This document shows, in pieces, positions 1-11,924 of a stretch of 64,000 nt of DNA (position 1 is the stretch's first letter; every line of letters starts with the position of its first letter). The DNA comes from Pieris napi. Its lineage: Eukaryota > Arthropoda > Insecta > Lepidoptera > Pieridae. Position numbers and translations under genes: made by a program. The stretch spans positions 7,068,001 through 7,132,000 of the forward strand of contig NC_062252.1 in the NCBI RefSeq assembly GCF_905475465.1, written 5' to 3'. Below the pieces are notes generated by a model that did not search any database, was not told the DNA's origin, and saw nothing but the letters and a program-made list of their open reading frames with translations.

Positions 1-142
1 TGTAATCCATCACCTGAGCGAAAAAAGCTGAGAAATCTTTACATAAACGTCGTTTAAGTGACTGAGCGTGACTGGGAAGAATCTCGACTATACATTTTAA
101 GCTAAAATTCTTAATAGTTAATTATCCTTTAGCTTGGGTTTT

Positions 143-270
143 TACACACTTTATATTAGCTTCACCTGTATGTATGTATGTAACCGACTCCTTCGGACTC
201 GATTTTGACCCACTTTTAACGGACAGATTTAATTCAAACTTTGCTCACCTGTTAAAAAAATAAAAAAAAT
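143..270. repeat. Dispersed-repeat fragment, class unknown
   Basis: A stretch beginning TTAGCTTCACCTGTATGTAT and ending near the A-rich spacer at 270 looks like a common lepidopteran dispersed repeat I recall but cannot name. It directly precedes the foldback at 281-485, so the two may be parts of one element. No open frame. Confidence 0.3.
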
Positions 271-280
271 TTAACTAAAA

Positions 281-485
281 AATAAATAATAGTTAAAAAA
301 AACTAAGAAACACGCTTTTAAATGTGCCATATTTTTCGTCTATCGAGCTACCCACGCTTTTTCACAATAATACCAGTATTTTTGTTCATAACCATTTTCA
401 GCCTAAATTAGGAATTATTTTTCACTCTTTAGTTTGATGTGCTTTAAAAGCGTGTTTTTTAGTTTTTTTTAACTATTATTTATTA
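281..485. repeat. Foldback element with 45-bp inverted arms
   Basis: The left arm (281-325, beginning AATAAATAATAGTTAAAA) and the right arm (about 439-485, ending TTAACTATTATTTATT) are reverse complements over about 45 bp with two or three mismatches, separated by about 110 bp of unique sequence. This is typical of a small non-autonomous foldback or MITE. No target duplication could be fixed and there is no coding capacity. Confidence 0.6.
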
Positions 486-486
486 G

Positions 487-2559
487 AAAGTAACTTCAAT
501 TTTAAGAAATTTATTTTATAACCATGTTATGTTAATTGACGTATTATTACATCATGCATACGTGTTATTAAATTAATATTTAATTAATATACATTATGGA
601 TTCTTAATACTACTGGGAGGGCCAGTACCTCAATAAGATAGCAGTATAAGCATTCATAGTATCCAGTATAAGACAACAGATTATCTCCACCATTATTACT
701 TGGCTATTAACTTAACTAATGAAAGTATTCAGTAAATAGGTTAAATTTCCTTTCACACCAAGCAACAATATATTACGAATTTTTACGTCATACAAATAAC
801 TGGCTGAAAACATTTATCAACAGTATGATGCTCGCCCGTTGAGCAAATATGCACTGTATACGAGTACGTCTCTAACCTACTGTACCTCTCTAAACGACTG
901 TACCAAACCTCAAAATAAGTACATAACTCGGTTGTACGTATAATTCTTGGATATTACGAGTTTAAATACCGAAAGCTATTAAAATCCATTCAAGAAAAGT
1001 TATTTACAATATAACCAAGTATTTGTCGGAAGTAAACTCTCATGCAATGGACTCTATCCCTCTAGATATCGTAGACTTTGCTGTAAATTTGTAATTTGTA
1101 TGTGTATACTATATTGAAGTTCATATTCTAATCCGTATCTGAAGTCACAATTTCTTCTTGAGCGCTTTTAAATATGTCAAACACAGAAAAAATGGTTTGA
1201 CAGCTCATGAGACTAGATTTAAGTGTGATTAACGTTCTAAAAAATGGGCCTAGTGTTGCTATAATCAGAGTTAATTTAGCGCCCCCAGAACATGTTTATT
1301 GTATTGTTTTACTGTAAATCCCCTTTATAATATAATAATACACCTAGAATACACATTGTAAGTGAAGGATCAAATTGAATGGATCATTCAAGAAGGATTG
1401 ACGTGATATCGGTTTAAATGTCTCGGAAATCACGTGTAAAATCTCCATTAAAGGTGTCTTCGATTGATCCGGGATGAGCAGCCATCTATTGGACACGGCC
1501 CATCGCCGAGACCCGTGACCCGAATCTACGATCACTCGAGAGGTTTTCGTTTACGTTTGGATTAAGTCATAAAAGCTGTTAAAACAAAAGTAATCGCTTA
1601 ACATGGTTGGTACAACGAAACAATTTGAGTTTCGAATTAAAAACGTGTTTTGCGTGAATTAAAAAAACGCATTTCATTATTAAAGCATAATGTATGTATA
1701 TCATTACAATTTGTTATTTATCGTGAAATTAACATTATAAAAATAGTCCAATACGAATAATTTAATGCTTGTTAATATAACGTTTGAATAAATAAATAAA
1801 CAAAACATTAGTGACGTTTAACGCAAGCAAGCAAGGCCATCGCTTTTCAAAACAAATAATTGTATCAAACGTTTTTATCTAACCTTTTTAATGTGATAAC
1901 ACTAACACAACAGCGTATAATTTATACCACAAGTGTATTATTGGTATTCTCTTTTGCAAGGTTGGCGATCGACGATCCTTCAACATTGCCCTCATTCCAG
2001 AAGCTTGACATTTTTAATACAGTAATAAGATACGGCCATGAAAGCCAAGTATGCGAAGAATTATCTTATTATAAATTCTCTGTTCTCATCTGAATACAAT
2101 TCATTTAAAATTGATAAAGGTATTTAAAGGAATGAAGAGTCAAGTAACTTCTATTACTCCCCCCCCCCCCATTCTTCAATATACAATAAATCGTTTATAG
2201 AGTAATACGCAAATAATTATATTTCAATGTGTTTTGTAAATACTTAGACAATTAACCGCCAAATATACTTGCAAGGAGGTACATTACAATTTTTTGTTAT
2301 TAATATAAAAATCACAGTAATAAATTATATAAAAAGCAATATATTATAAGGATTACGCTCACTATCGCAACTTCCAATTGGATGAAGCTTATTCTTAAGG
2401 GGATCAAAGTTTCCGCTCCATGAAACCAAATGCTGTCTCTTTCCGATTATTTTCCGAAACCCTCGAATTATTCCAGCACTTGGTCACCGTAACAACTTGC
2501 GTAGAAGCAATTATTTTATAATACATAATATCTATCTCTCACTACCTACTTTGTTTTTA
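487..2559. other. Non-coding DNA, nothing recognised
   Basis: AT-rich sequence with only short chance ORFs (63-77 codons). It contains a C11 run near 2161-2171 and short GCAA repeats near 1825. No exon, element end or RNA gene could be supported. Confidence 0.5.
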
Positions 2560-2825
2560 GCAGTGTTGGCCTAGTGGCTTCAGCGTGCGAGTCTCATCCC
2601 TGAGGTTCGATTCCTGGCTGTGCACCTTTCTTACCATGTGCCCATTTAACATTCGCTCGAACGGTGAAGGAAAACATCGTGAGGACCCAAAATACGACCG
2701 CGTGTGTCAGGCACTGGAGGCTGATCACCTACTTGCCTATTAGATTTAAAATTGATCATGAAACAGATTCAGAATTCTGAGGCCCACACCTAAAAGAGGT
2801 TGTATTGCCACTGATTTATTATTTA
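2560..2825 (+). mobile_element. SINE, tRNA-derived (family S1)
   Basis: Head GCAGTGTTGGCCTAGTGGCT carries an A-box-like TGGCCTAGTGG, and GGTTCGATTCC about 40 bp on is the B box, so the head is tRNA-derived. The body has the family's conserved CTCGAACGGTGAAGGAAAAC and GATCATGAAACAGATTCAGA segments, and the tail is TGATTTATTATTT. RNA polymerase III transcription and LINE-dependent retroposition are the family norm, not shown here. This copy lacks part of the GAGGTCGTAGG stretch before the B box. At least ten other copies occur in the window. Confidence 0.85.
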
Positions 2826-3401
2826 ATTTTTTAACTAAAACTGCCTATTATTTTTAATTTAATTATTTTTTTAACAATACTAGATGTAATAAGTTTAATC
2901 TAAATGAATACATATTACCAGCTTTCCAATTTTTTTTTTGAGCGCATTTTACATTATTTAATTCTATAGATCGTAGTAAATCAAACATAATAACGGGGCG
3001 TTGATTGCCTATTTGAAATCTGGAGCAAATAAATAGAATCGAAATTGCCTTCTATCATATATCAACTTTATCGGATAAACTAAGCGCACATCAAACTGTT
3101 CTTACATATTATAAAAACACTTTACAGCACAATGAAAATGATAATTTCGTATAACAATACGATCCTGCTAAGTTATTTACTGTCGACAATGAAAGGGCAC
3201 TTCCATTCATACATCACGCACAGACTTAACCCTTTGTCGTTTCTATGAAGATAATGCTAAATGGCCATTTCACTTCAGAAACTTGATTATGGCATTTAAG
3301 TATGAATCTATTATTCTCATTTCAACCATTTCTAATGAGGTTGGGGTTTTTCAGTTTCATAAATCTGTTCTATGCTTAGTGAACATCATGTGTGTTTTTA
3401 A

Positions 3402-3763
3402 TCTATATATATAAAAATTTATTGCTGTTCGTTAGTCTCGCTAAAACTCGAGAACGGCTGGACCGATTTGGCTAATTATGATCTTAAAATATTTGTGGAA
3501 GATCAGGGAAGGTTTAAACGATGGGAAACGTAAATAATAATTAAAGAAAAATACTTAAAACGACAATTGAATTTCCCAATACAAACTGTTCTTAGATGGG
3601 GAATTGGACGTCTTTTTAGAAATAAAAAATAGTCACTTGGCTGTCATTTACATATTTGTAGATTAGTATGTAGTCTGCTGTATGAGGGCCGACCTCTTTG
3701 GTCTGTTTTAAAAGTTTTGACACAAATATATGTTGGTGAAACAAAGTTCACGGGGTCATCTAG
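3402..3763 (+). mobile_element. Helitron-like non-autonomous element
   Basis: Starts TCTATATATATAAAAATTTA just after an A and ends GGGGTCATCTAG just before a T, matching the TC...CTRR structure and A/T insertion preference of Helitrons. The internal segment CTCGAGAACGGCTGGACCGA is shared in form with the other copies in the window. There is no Rep/helicase frame, so it is non-autonomous. Confidence 0.7.
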
Positions 3764-6324
3764 TATTTGAATAATTTTGTATTTTTAGGCGTTTCGTTTT
3801 TGGGAATTAATTGTCTTATTAATGAAAAGGGAGATATTTTCAAAATAAATGTTAACCTAAATATTGTTCATAAAGAAAGACATGACTACAGTATTTAGAA
3901 TCAAACGAAATCAAAGACGTTTTAAAAACAAAATCCTTTTTAATAAAATATTAATTAAGTTTCGTTTGCAATTGGAGAAATTACCTTTAGCTAAAAAATA
4001 CTCTTATAAAATAAAAATTGAGCAACAAAATGAAACTGAACAATGTAATCTAGTTAGTTATTTCTTAGATCTTTCTCGTATTATCCACAAAGAAGTTAGC
4101 CCAGCAAAGTTGGAGCGAGCAAAATTTTGCCGCGGGCGAAATAAACAGAGTAAAATAGAATACGCGAGTTTGCGGTTTAAACGTACAGTTAGATAGACTT
4201 CGACGTAGTAATTATATTTTTAACTTTGGTATTTACTTTCAATTATAAAATTTTTTTTACATCAAGGATACAATTGCATGCTTTATAAAACACTCTGGTA
4301 TGTTTCAATTGTTCGAAATTTAAACTTGATTTGATCACTTCCTAACCCGGTTAGGGTTAACCTTAATAACCTAAAGAACGCTGGCAGGTGTGTATAAAAT
4401 AAGATTATTTTTTATAATAAATACATATATTCTTTGTATTTTTTGTATTTGTATAGGTGTAACTGTGCTTTGTGTATGTTTAAATGTGTATTCCGTTTTT
4501 GGCTTTTGTGTATAGTGTAATTTTTTGAATATTGTATAGTACTCGTAAGTAGCTGTAGGAATACCGTTAAGCAAATAAATAAATAAAGATCCTGATACTA
4601 GTTATGTAATCTAACATTAGTTAAGTTACATATATACTATTATTAGTAATTAGAAGTGCAAATATTAACGATCATCTTACATTTGAAGATCATAATTAGT
4701 AAAACGTCAGTTTTGTTAGCCCTTTAGTTTTTCATACAATTATAAATTGTAATATCATATTCCGATAATGATCAATATCAATAACAGATGTATCACTTAG
4801 ATTTAAAAACCCATAAATGAGTCATGTTTTTTGTTAGTCGCAACACCACTACCCCTAATTTTATGTTAGTTATCTAATTCTGGGATACGTATTTGTTACG
4901 TAACCTATTTTTGGCAATAAATAAAATTATATTATTATATAGGTTTAAAGACTTTATTTTCTCAAAAAGACAAAAAATGAGAATTATACTCTAGATTAAC
5001 ATAACATTGTAGTCGTTCATAAAATAATCACAATTAAATATAGCCGTACATGCAATAAACTTAAAAATAAAAGTAACCAAAGAAATATGAATTAAAAGTA
5101 ATTATAAGAAATGAATTTAAAAGTAATTCTGTTTAACATATTCACTTATCTTCGATTAGAATGAATTGATAGAAGTAATATTTTTTTATATCTGGGTAGT
5201 TTATTATACAGCTGTGTATTACGTATATTATTCCTTCAATGCCGTTGATATTGTGTGTATAGTTGTATACTTCAGTGTAATATCCATACATCCATGGAAT
5301 GACGTAGATATCAAGAAAGAAGAATACAGAACATATTTTGGTTAATCAGCGAATGCTACAACTACTGAAGTTAAAACAGTAAAGAACAAAAGACGATTCT
5401 ATTTTGACCAATTTCATTTGTTATCTGTAGCTTGATAAAACAAAAGAAATATTCGTAAATTACACGATTTCTCTTTTAGTTACAACTTCATTGTAAGCTT
5501 AGGTATGTATGATCACAAAGGCTTTCAAAGCAGATTTTTTCAAGCATAATAGCGAACTGAAACGCGCGATATTCACAATTGCTATACAACAATTCGTGTT
5601 CCCTCTAATGAAATACTCATTTAGCGGGAACACATACTATTGTGGTTTTTGAACGCTCTGTCCATTTGCTCGGTCAAATTCTGTTCTCGCTGTGTTTCTC
5701 TTTGTGTGAAATTAACAAAATTGCCAAATGTTGATGTTACTGACAACCCTATTGTTTAGTTTAGACTTTAAACACATGACTGAAATAATTAAATGGCTAG
5801 TGAGTTGGGTAATTAAGCTTGCAGTTATTTGGTTATTACAGTTATATGAAACATCGAAATTCCTAACAGTCGTTTATAAGTGCAATACTAGTTTGTTAAT
5901 TACGCCTAGTAAATGGCATAGAGACGCAACTTGTAATTAATACTGTATAACAAGATTACTATATTGAGATTATATTTATTATTAAATATATATATTAGAA
6001 GTATGTTTAGCTTTTATGCATGCAGAGCCAAATAGGAGGCACAGTGTAAAATTACTACTTGCAGTGTCTGAAGGAGAGCGGTGGTATATGCGTGCGACTC
6101 TCAACCCTGAAGTTGTGCATTCATGGCTATGATTAAAGCTTTATTGCCCCAATTAATGACACACACCGAACACAGAATGCACCTGGAGAATCTTTGCGAA
6201 CGGATAGTTAACAACTTCATATGAGAAATTAAAATGCAACAGTTGCAACAAATGCAACGATCTGGTGTTGCACCACATTCGGCAGCCCATGTAATGTAGT
6301 CCCAGAAGATTGAAGTATCCAGTA
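3764..6324. other. Non-coding DNA with two weak ORFs
   Basis: Contains a 110-codon frame at 3864-4196 that opens on TTG (first ATG 3882), is very Lys/Arg/Ile-rich and matches nothing I recognise, and a 70-codon frame at 5728-5940. Both are compatible with chance in AT-rich DNA. A degraded SINE-head-like stretch (GCGTGCGACTCTCAACCCTGA) lies near 6089-6110. Confidence 0.4.
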
Positions 6325-6790
6325 TCCATATATATAAAATTCTCATGTCACAATGTTCGTTGCCATACTCCTCAAAAACGGCTTGACCGTTTCTTATGAT
6401 ATTTTTTATGCATTTTCAGTAAGTCTGAGAATCGGCTACTATCTATATTTCAAACCCCTAAGTAATAAGGGGTCCATCTCAAAAAAAACAATATTTTTTA
6501 GACAAATATTTTTGTTTTTATTTTTTTATGATACTACATACAAAAATACATACAACCCTTAATTTTCTTCCACCCTCTATGATCAACCCCTATTTTTTAT
6601 TTGTTAGTTCAGAACTTATAACTTGAACTCTGAGGTTTTTATAGAGAAAAATTCACAGAAAAACCTAAAAAGTTTTCATTCCAGTAAACCGAACAGTCTC
6701 TGGGGTAGCATAGCAAAATGTTCCATGATGGTATATACTTAAAAGGTTACCTAGGCATTAAGGAGAAACAAAGTTCGCTGGGGCAGCTAG
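6325..6790 (+). mobile_element. Helitron-like element (family H1), longer variant
   Basis: Begins TCCATATATATAAAATTCTC and ends GGGGCAGCTAG followed by T. It carries the H1 landmarks AAAACGGCTTGACCGTTTCT, GAATCGGCTACTATCTAT and ATACATACAACCCTTAATTT. It has about 150 bp more than the H1 copy at 9096 between the CCCCTATTTTTTAT motif and the 3' end, so its 3' part comes from a different subfamily. Confidence 0.7.
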
Positions 6791-7650
6791 TATATGTATG
6801 ATAAAGTCTCTTCCATGTTAAGAAAGTGGTAAAAGTAAATTAACAAAAAAAGATCGTGCATTCAAATCACGAAAGCAATGGATTCTCGTTATGTGCTCAA
6901 TTAATACTTGCCCTTATCAAAAAGGCATCGTGAAGTAAATGTGGATCAAGTTCTTATCTGTTTAAAAAAACTGTGACAAATGCGACATACATACACACAA
7001 TACGACACCAAGATTCACATAGGTTTATAGTGCCACATTATTATACCTTAAATTACTCCATTGAGAAGTCGCTAGTTCTAGTTAAACTTAAGAATATTAT
7101 TCTAAAAGATTTTAGAAGCAACCTACTTTAATGTTTGGATATGTAAAGCCTTCTTAAAAGCTTATTTAGTATAAGCTCTGCTTCTACGTTAGAAGCTGTA
7201 TAAAATTTGAAATGTTTCAAGACTCAATCATTTTGTAACAAGCATACTATATGATTTTAAAAATTTATTAATAGTCTCAATAGGATTTTTATTTATTTTA
7301 ATGAAGACTAAATTTGTTTATCTATTACTGCCTAATCTACTGAAAAAGATACAGGATAGTGACTAATGTTCAAAGACAACTCTTTCATACTAGAGTAATC
7401 TTTGAGCTTTTGTTATGCCTAAACTGAATTCTATATTCAACACATCAGTCGTTCATCAGTCGTTAAGGTTTATCACTTCGTAATCTTGGAAAGCACTTCA
7501 TCCATAATTTTTAGGGGACAAATGAGTGAGCATAGAACCATGTACTAACCCATGGACACAAGCAAGCAAGCAAGCAAAAAATTATTGCACACACATACAG
7601 ATGCAGCCTTTATTAAATAATATCTCAATCGAACATAATAATGATATAAT

Positions 7651-7835
7651 TGTAGAGGTGTAATTATTGTCTATATAGAAATTTCGTAATTCCATTTGTA
7701 ATATTGTCTACGTATCATTATTTGGTAATTCCACTTGCACGTGGATCAATCAGTCGTCCTAAAACCGCCATGTAAGTCAGAGGACAATAAAGACAGTGAA
7801 TTCTATTTCGGTTTTCATTTGGTGTACCTCAAACA
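7651..7835 (+). mobile_element. LTR of a retrotransposon (inferred ends)
   Basis: A TG...CA bounded stretch from TGTAGAGGTG to CTCAAACA. It holds an AATAAAG polyadenylation-type signal near 7786, as an R region would. Six bases after its end comes a primer-binding site, which sets the 3' boundary firmly; the 5' boundary at 7651 is the nearest suitable TG and is less certain. No second LTR was found in the window. Confidence 0.55.
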
Positions 7836-7841
7836 CTAAAC

Positions 7842-7860
7842 TGGTGACCCCGACGTGATG
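7842..7860 (+). promoter_or_regulatory. Primer-binding site complementary to tRNA-Trp
   Basis: TGGTGACCCCGACGTGAT is complementary over 18 bases to the 3' end of eukaryotic tRNA-Trp as I remember it (ending ATCACGTCGGGGTCA plus CCA). This is where reverse transcription of an LTR element would be primed. It follows the LTR end by six bases, the expected spacing. Confidence 0.7.
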
Positions 7861-7864
7861 CAAT

Positions 7865-8309
7865 GTGAACAAAAAGGAAAATCTAAATAGGGCGGGGCGA
7901 CTCACAAAAATATGTAAAAACATGTCGTGCAAGTATACGATGAAAGCGCACATCAACGGCGAAATCGCAGCTATGGCCGGACCATCATCAGCAACACCAC
8001 AGCCCTGCGATTCTGTAACTCACTTCACGAACTCACACAGCAGTTTTCGCATCGGCGGTCGCTCTCAAATCAGTCGTGAAGCAGTCATTTTATGATTTGG
8101 CATTCTGAAAAGGTGGGAGTTTGTACTTTATTGTTTATCAGAATGCCAAATCATAAAATGACTGCTTCACGACTGATTTGAGAGAGACCGCCGATGCGAA
8201 AACCGCTGTGTGAGTTCGTGAAGTGAGTTACAGAATCGCAGGGCAGATGTCTGCTGCAAACACTCTCACAGGACTCGTTCAGCAATTAAACAAGCTCATG
8301 AAAATATGA
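7865..8309 (+). pseudogene. LTR-retrotransposon leader/gag-like frame split by a MITE
   Basis: Downstream of the primer site a frame reads from 7865 (ATG at 7922, MSCKYTMKAH, then AMAGPSSATP) to the CAG triplet at 8000-8002. There a palindromic MITE interrupts it. After the second CAG (8244-8246) the same conceptual frame continues (MSAANTLTGL, VQQLNKLMKI) to TGA at 8307. It is likely the N-terminal part of a retrotransposon Gag, by position only; no zinc knuckle or capsid motif is present in this short piece. The rest of the internal region is absent or too decayed to see. Confidence 0.45.
8003..8243. mobile_element. Palindromic MITE (family M1), copy 1, CAG duplication
   Basis: A 241-bp element that is almost wholly one inverted repeat: arms of about 105 bp run from CCCTGCGATTCTGTAACTCA to TGAGTTACAGAATCGCAGGG around a short centre containing AGTTTATTGTTTATCAG-type sequence. 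It is flanked on both sides by CAG (8000-8002 and 8244-8246). It has no coding capacity of its own; open frames across it are palindrome by-products. Confidence 0.85.
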
Positions 8310-9095
8310 ATCCTTAATTCTTGAAATTAATATGAGTTTTATCTACTACTACTTTGAGTAAAAAACTTGGACAACGGACACAGAATTACAGACAACAAAT
8401 AGTAAAAAATTTAATACAAAATGTATTTAATGTATCAGTACAAAAGCTCGCGGGCAGTGCAATGTCAATACAGGTTCAACAAAGGTCTACCAACAATAGC
8501 TTGTTCTCGTGTCAATGAAATTGAATCAGCTTCGGACAAACGTTGATACCGATAACCACATGAAATGTAAATCGCGTAGTTTTTTAAAATAAACCTATTT
8601 ATTTTAACTATCCAAAACTACTTGTTAAAACAATGTATGAAAAACATCACGGTCTAAACGATCTTATATTAGCTCTAATTAATATTTGTTATGATTAAAA
8701 ATGCTATATCCGGAGCTATTGTCAACATCATCGTGTGTGGAACGTTTATAGTAAACATTATTTATTTAAGTGTGCCAAAAACTTACGTACCTTGCTTAAA
8801 TTTATGTACTCTTTTGTCTCTTACCGCCAAATAGTATTGACGCTATAAGAGAGATAAATTTGGTGTACTTAGACTAATTTAGTTTTATGAATAAGGGGGT
8901 AATAATAGCAACTCCTGCGGAATTAAGAAAGTTGTTAGTGAAATCATTCGCGGTATCGCCAATTTCTAGCAGTAGAAAGTTCGTTAGCTCAACTAAGATA
9001 TTGTGTTAGTAAAATGAGCTGCGACTTGAAATCGCGGTTTATCAGAATATCAAGACAGATAGTGAACTAAGGATAAATAAGACAATACCGGTAAA
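8310..9095. other. Non-coding DNA, possible decayed element interior
   Basis: No frame, RNA or element end could be supported. It may include degraded internal sequence of the LTR element upstream. Confidence 0.3.
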
Positions 9096-9403
9096 TCTAA
9101 TATATAAAATTCTTGTGTCGCGGTGTTTGTAATTAAACTCCTCCGAAACGGCTTGGCCGATACTCATGAAATTTTGTGTCCAAATTGGGTATGTCTGAGA
9201 ATAGCACAACATCTATTTTCATCCCCCTAAATGTTAAGTTAGTCATCCCCTAAATTTTTTTTTAAATCTTTAGATAATTTTTTTTTATGATGCAGCATTT
9301 AAAAATATATACAACCACTAATTTTCACCCCTCTACGATCAATCCCTATTTTTTATTATAAATAGATATACATGGCAAAACGACGTTTGCCGGGTCAGCT
9401 AGT
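9096..9403 (+). mobile_element. Helitron-like element (family H1), near complete
   Basis: Begins TCTAATATATAAAATTCTTG after A and ends CCGGGTCAGCTAG before T. A sub-terminal stem is possible at ACGACGTTTGCCGGG near the 3' end. About 308 bp, no ORF. It is one of several copies of the same family (6325, 29940, 36596, 57004, 57576). Confidence 0.8.
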
Positions 9404-9937
9404 AATAATATAATTCTCTGTTAAAATTGGGTAATACAATTACCTACTAAAAGGCGCCTGTCAAGAACAAGCTAGTATTGTACTCCTACTCCATATTTTA
9501 TCGATAATTCATATTTCATTATATGTAGTACTGTTCATATTATTAAAGACAATAATTAATATAGTCCGGCGATACCATAACTTACTAATCAGTCTCATTA
9601 TCTAACTGTTACGGTCGGTAGCCGGACAAATTGCTTGGTCGAGTCTGATTGCAATTAACGACCACGTATTGTATGAATAGTTCAATTTCGCTTTTGTTCT
9701 AGATGGTAATTAATTCGTATGTCAAAGTTATATCTATGTTATGACATGTCGTGTAGTGATTGTTTTAACATGCATAACAAGCAATCCTTTATTTATTGAA
9801 AAAACTTGACCTTACTGTAAAAATTTCCCCAGCTTTCATTTTATTTCATTGTTTTTTTTAATATTTAAAAGCTTATGTGTATGTAATTAAAAAGCTTCAC
9901 CGTCATGGATGATGGAGTGACTATGTTTAAAGTACAG

Positions 9938-10006
9938 CCTTGCGATTCTGTAACTCACTTTTCTCTCAAATCAGTGAATCGAAAAGTGAATTACGGAATC
10001 GCAAGG
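9938..10006. mobile_element. M1 MITE, deletion derivative, CAG duplication
   Basis: Only 69 bp: the outer parts of both M1 arms (CCTTGCGATTCTGTAACTCA and GAATTACGGAATCGCAAGG) joined through a short TCTCTCAAATCAGTG remnant. It is flanked by CAG at 9935-9937 and 10007-10009, so it kept intact ends and could still be mobilisable in trans. Confidence 0.75.
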
Positions 10007-10606
10007 CAGGTGTGAATAGAAACAATTATTGTTTTTATTACAATCAAAACATATAAATAGATTAAGTAAAATATATAGATTTTCAATACACATAATTCGT
10101 AATATCAAAAAAAAATTGAATGCGCTCTTAACTTATATTCCCGGGTCCTACTTTATAATTTATATACATAGAAATAATAACAATTTTTACTTTATTAAAT
10201 AAATTATATTTCAAAGTTTACATTTGTTTACATATGTAATTTTATGATGACATTAAAAGGGGCAATTTCTTAAAAATAATTTTCATATAATATACCAAAC
10301 CCAGTAACCTACAAAGTTTCACCTATACGAATAGCCTTAATAAAACTTCACAAACTTAATCAAGCGAAGGAGCGAAGTCAATCGGATTGTTCAATTTAAA
10401 GGCGAAACTTCATTACTCGAACAAAATTCAAGAAAGTTCAATCTACATCTTAGTTTTCTAATGTACGTGGGAATGTTTTGCTTAAAGTGAAGTTTAACTG
10501 TTGAAATAAATTATTTCAAGCGATTTAGGCTATTTCAAAGGGGTTGCACATGACAGCTGACACTAACACCATTGTTCGGACATAATAAACTTTATTCATT
10601 TTATTT
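10007..10606. other. Non-coding DNA, nothing recognised
   Basis: AT-rich sequence without a supportable gene or element boundary. Confidence 0.4.
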
Positions 10607-10945
10607 TATTTTTTTCATTCGGTGTCGGGACCCTTGGTCCGTGGGGTCCTAGCGCTTTAAGGCTTTTTAAAGAAATTTCAAAAAGGTTAGTCGACATCAC
10701 AGGAGACTGAAGATCTGGCAGCTACCTCGGACAAAGAATTAGTCTAGCAATTCAAAGGGGGAACGCTGCCAGTATCTTCGGAACCTTGCCTAAAGGGACT
10801 CCTTTTAATGATATATTTTAGTTTATGTTAAGTTTAGTTATTTTTTTCAATGTATATTATTTTATTATTATAAGTATTTAATTATAAACTTTTAATAATA
10901 ACCACTTTGATTATTGACTATCAAAATATAGTCGTTAATTTTTAG
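10607..10945 (+). pseudogene. LINE ORF C-terminus and 3' tail (family L1x), copy 1
   Basis: Reading from about 10618 the frame gives LGPWGPSALRLFKEISKRLV, DITGD, an in-frame TGA, then RSGSYLGQRISLAIQRGNAA, SIFGTLP and TAG near 10819. I recognise this (GPWGP, GD.RSGS.L.QRISLAIQRGNA) as the C-terminus of a lepidopteran non-LTR retrotransposon polyprotein, clade not assigned. It is followed by an AT-rich 3' UTR. It is a 5'-truncated insertion made non-functional by the internal stop. Related copies: 39222 (+), 46120 (-), 55860 (-). Confidence 0.65.
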
Positions 10946-11924
10946 ATCTATTAATATTGGCAAATCGAATAAACCACAACTATGATTATTTATAAATTTC
11001 GTTTTATCTTTTTAAAAACAGTTTATTAATTTCAAAAAGGTTACATATAAACTGCTTAATATTGTTCGTAATTCCATTATATTTCAGTAAAATATTGTAA
11101 TAGCCGAGAATACACAACGTCGAATGGCGGTATATTAATGTATTCTGTTTATTACGCCAAAGTGCTCGGAATTATGCTTTCTCGATAAATTGAATATTCT
11201 AAAGCTGTGCATTCATTAATATGAATGAATTATCAATGCGTTTTAAAGATGCAATTCAAGGGAAATATTTTTCAGCATACTACCAAACGGTTACATTATT
11301 TACTCGATACTTAGAGTAATTTAACTTGACTTGTAAGTAAGTGATTTGTTGCTTATGAAAAATTATATTCTTTATACATGAATTTGTAGCAACACGTACA
11401 ATCTTCGGCTACAATCACTGCGATGACTACATACCATGAAACACGAGTAAGAAGTTATTTCGATCGCTAACGATTTATAGAATTTCTCGACCTGAGTCAT
11501 GGAGGCCTCCAGACCGCCCAATGATTTGTTAAGACTGTTTGAGGTCCCTCCCTTAAGGTCAGACGAAGAGCATATTCCTTCCATTATAAGTTATTATAAG
11601 AAAATTAAGAGAATGCCACCAAAATCCAGGACATCACTGCGTGCTTCTATTAGAAGCTGAAGATGCTGAAGAGAAAGGAAGGTCGTGGTTGCGTATTGCA
11701 CTCGCACAGTGGACTGGTATAACATCCTTTGAGGAAATGTTTCGACTAACGCAAGATAACTTAATTACTGGTATATCTTCTATTCAATTAAAATTATTGA
11801 CAGCTAGAAGATAGATTATTATAGATTACTATTTCAGAATTGATAAAGTTACGAATAGCTTTTATATACTTACGATAAAGTGGCGGCGTCCATGCGTCGG
11901 GTTGTCTCTCTCCCTAAAATTTGG
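10946..11924. other. Non-coding DNA, nothing recognised
   Basis: No supportable feature; the longest frame is 70 codons on the minus strand and matches nothing. Confidence 0.4.

Noticed and set aside
3864..4196. 110-codon basic ORF
   Set aside because: Opens on TTG, composition follows the AT bias (Lys, Ile, Asn, Arg), no recognisable domain or splice evidence.
4335..4380. Telomere-like GGTTAGGGTTAACC
   Set aside because: A single short palindrome, not a TTAGG array.
7865..8095. 76-codon ORF as an independent gene
   Set aside because: The second half is translated MITE palindrome; only the first part, up to CAG at 8002, belongs to the LTR element.
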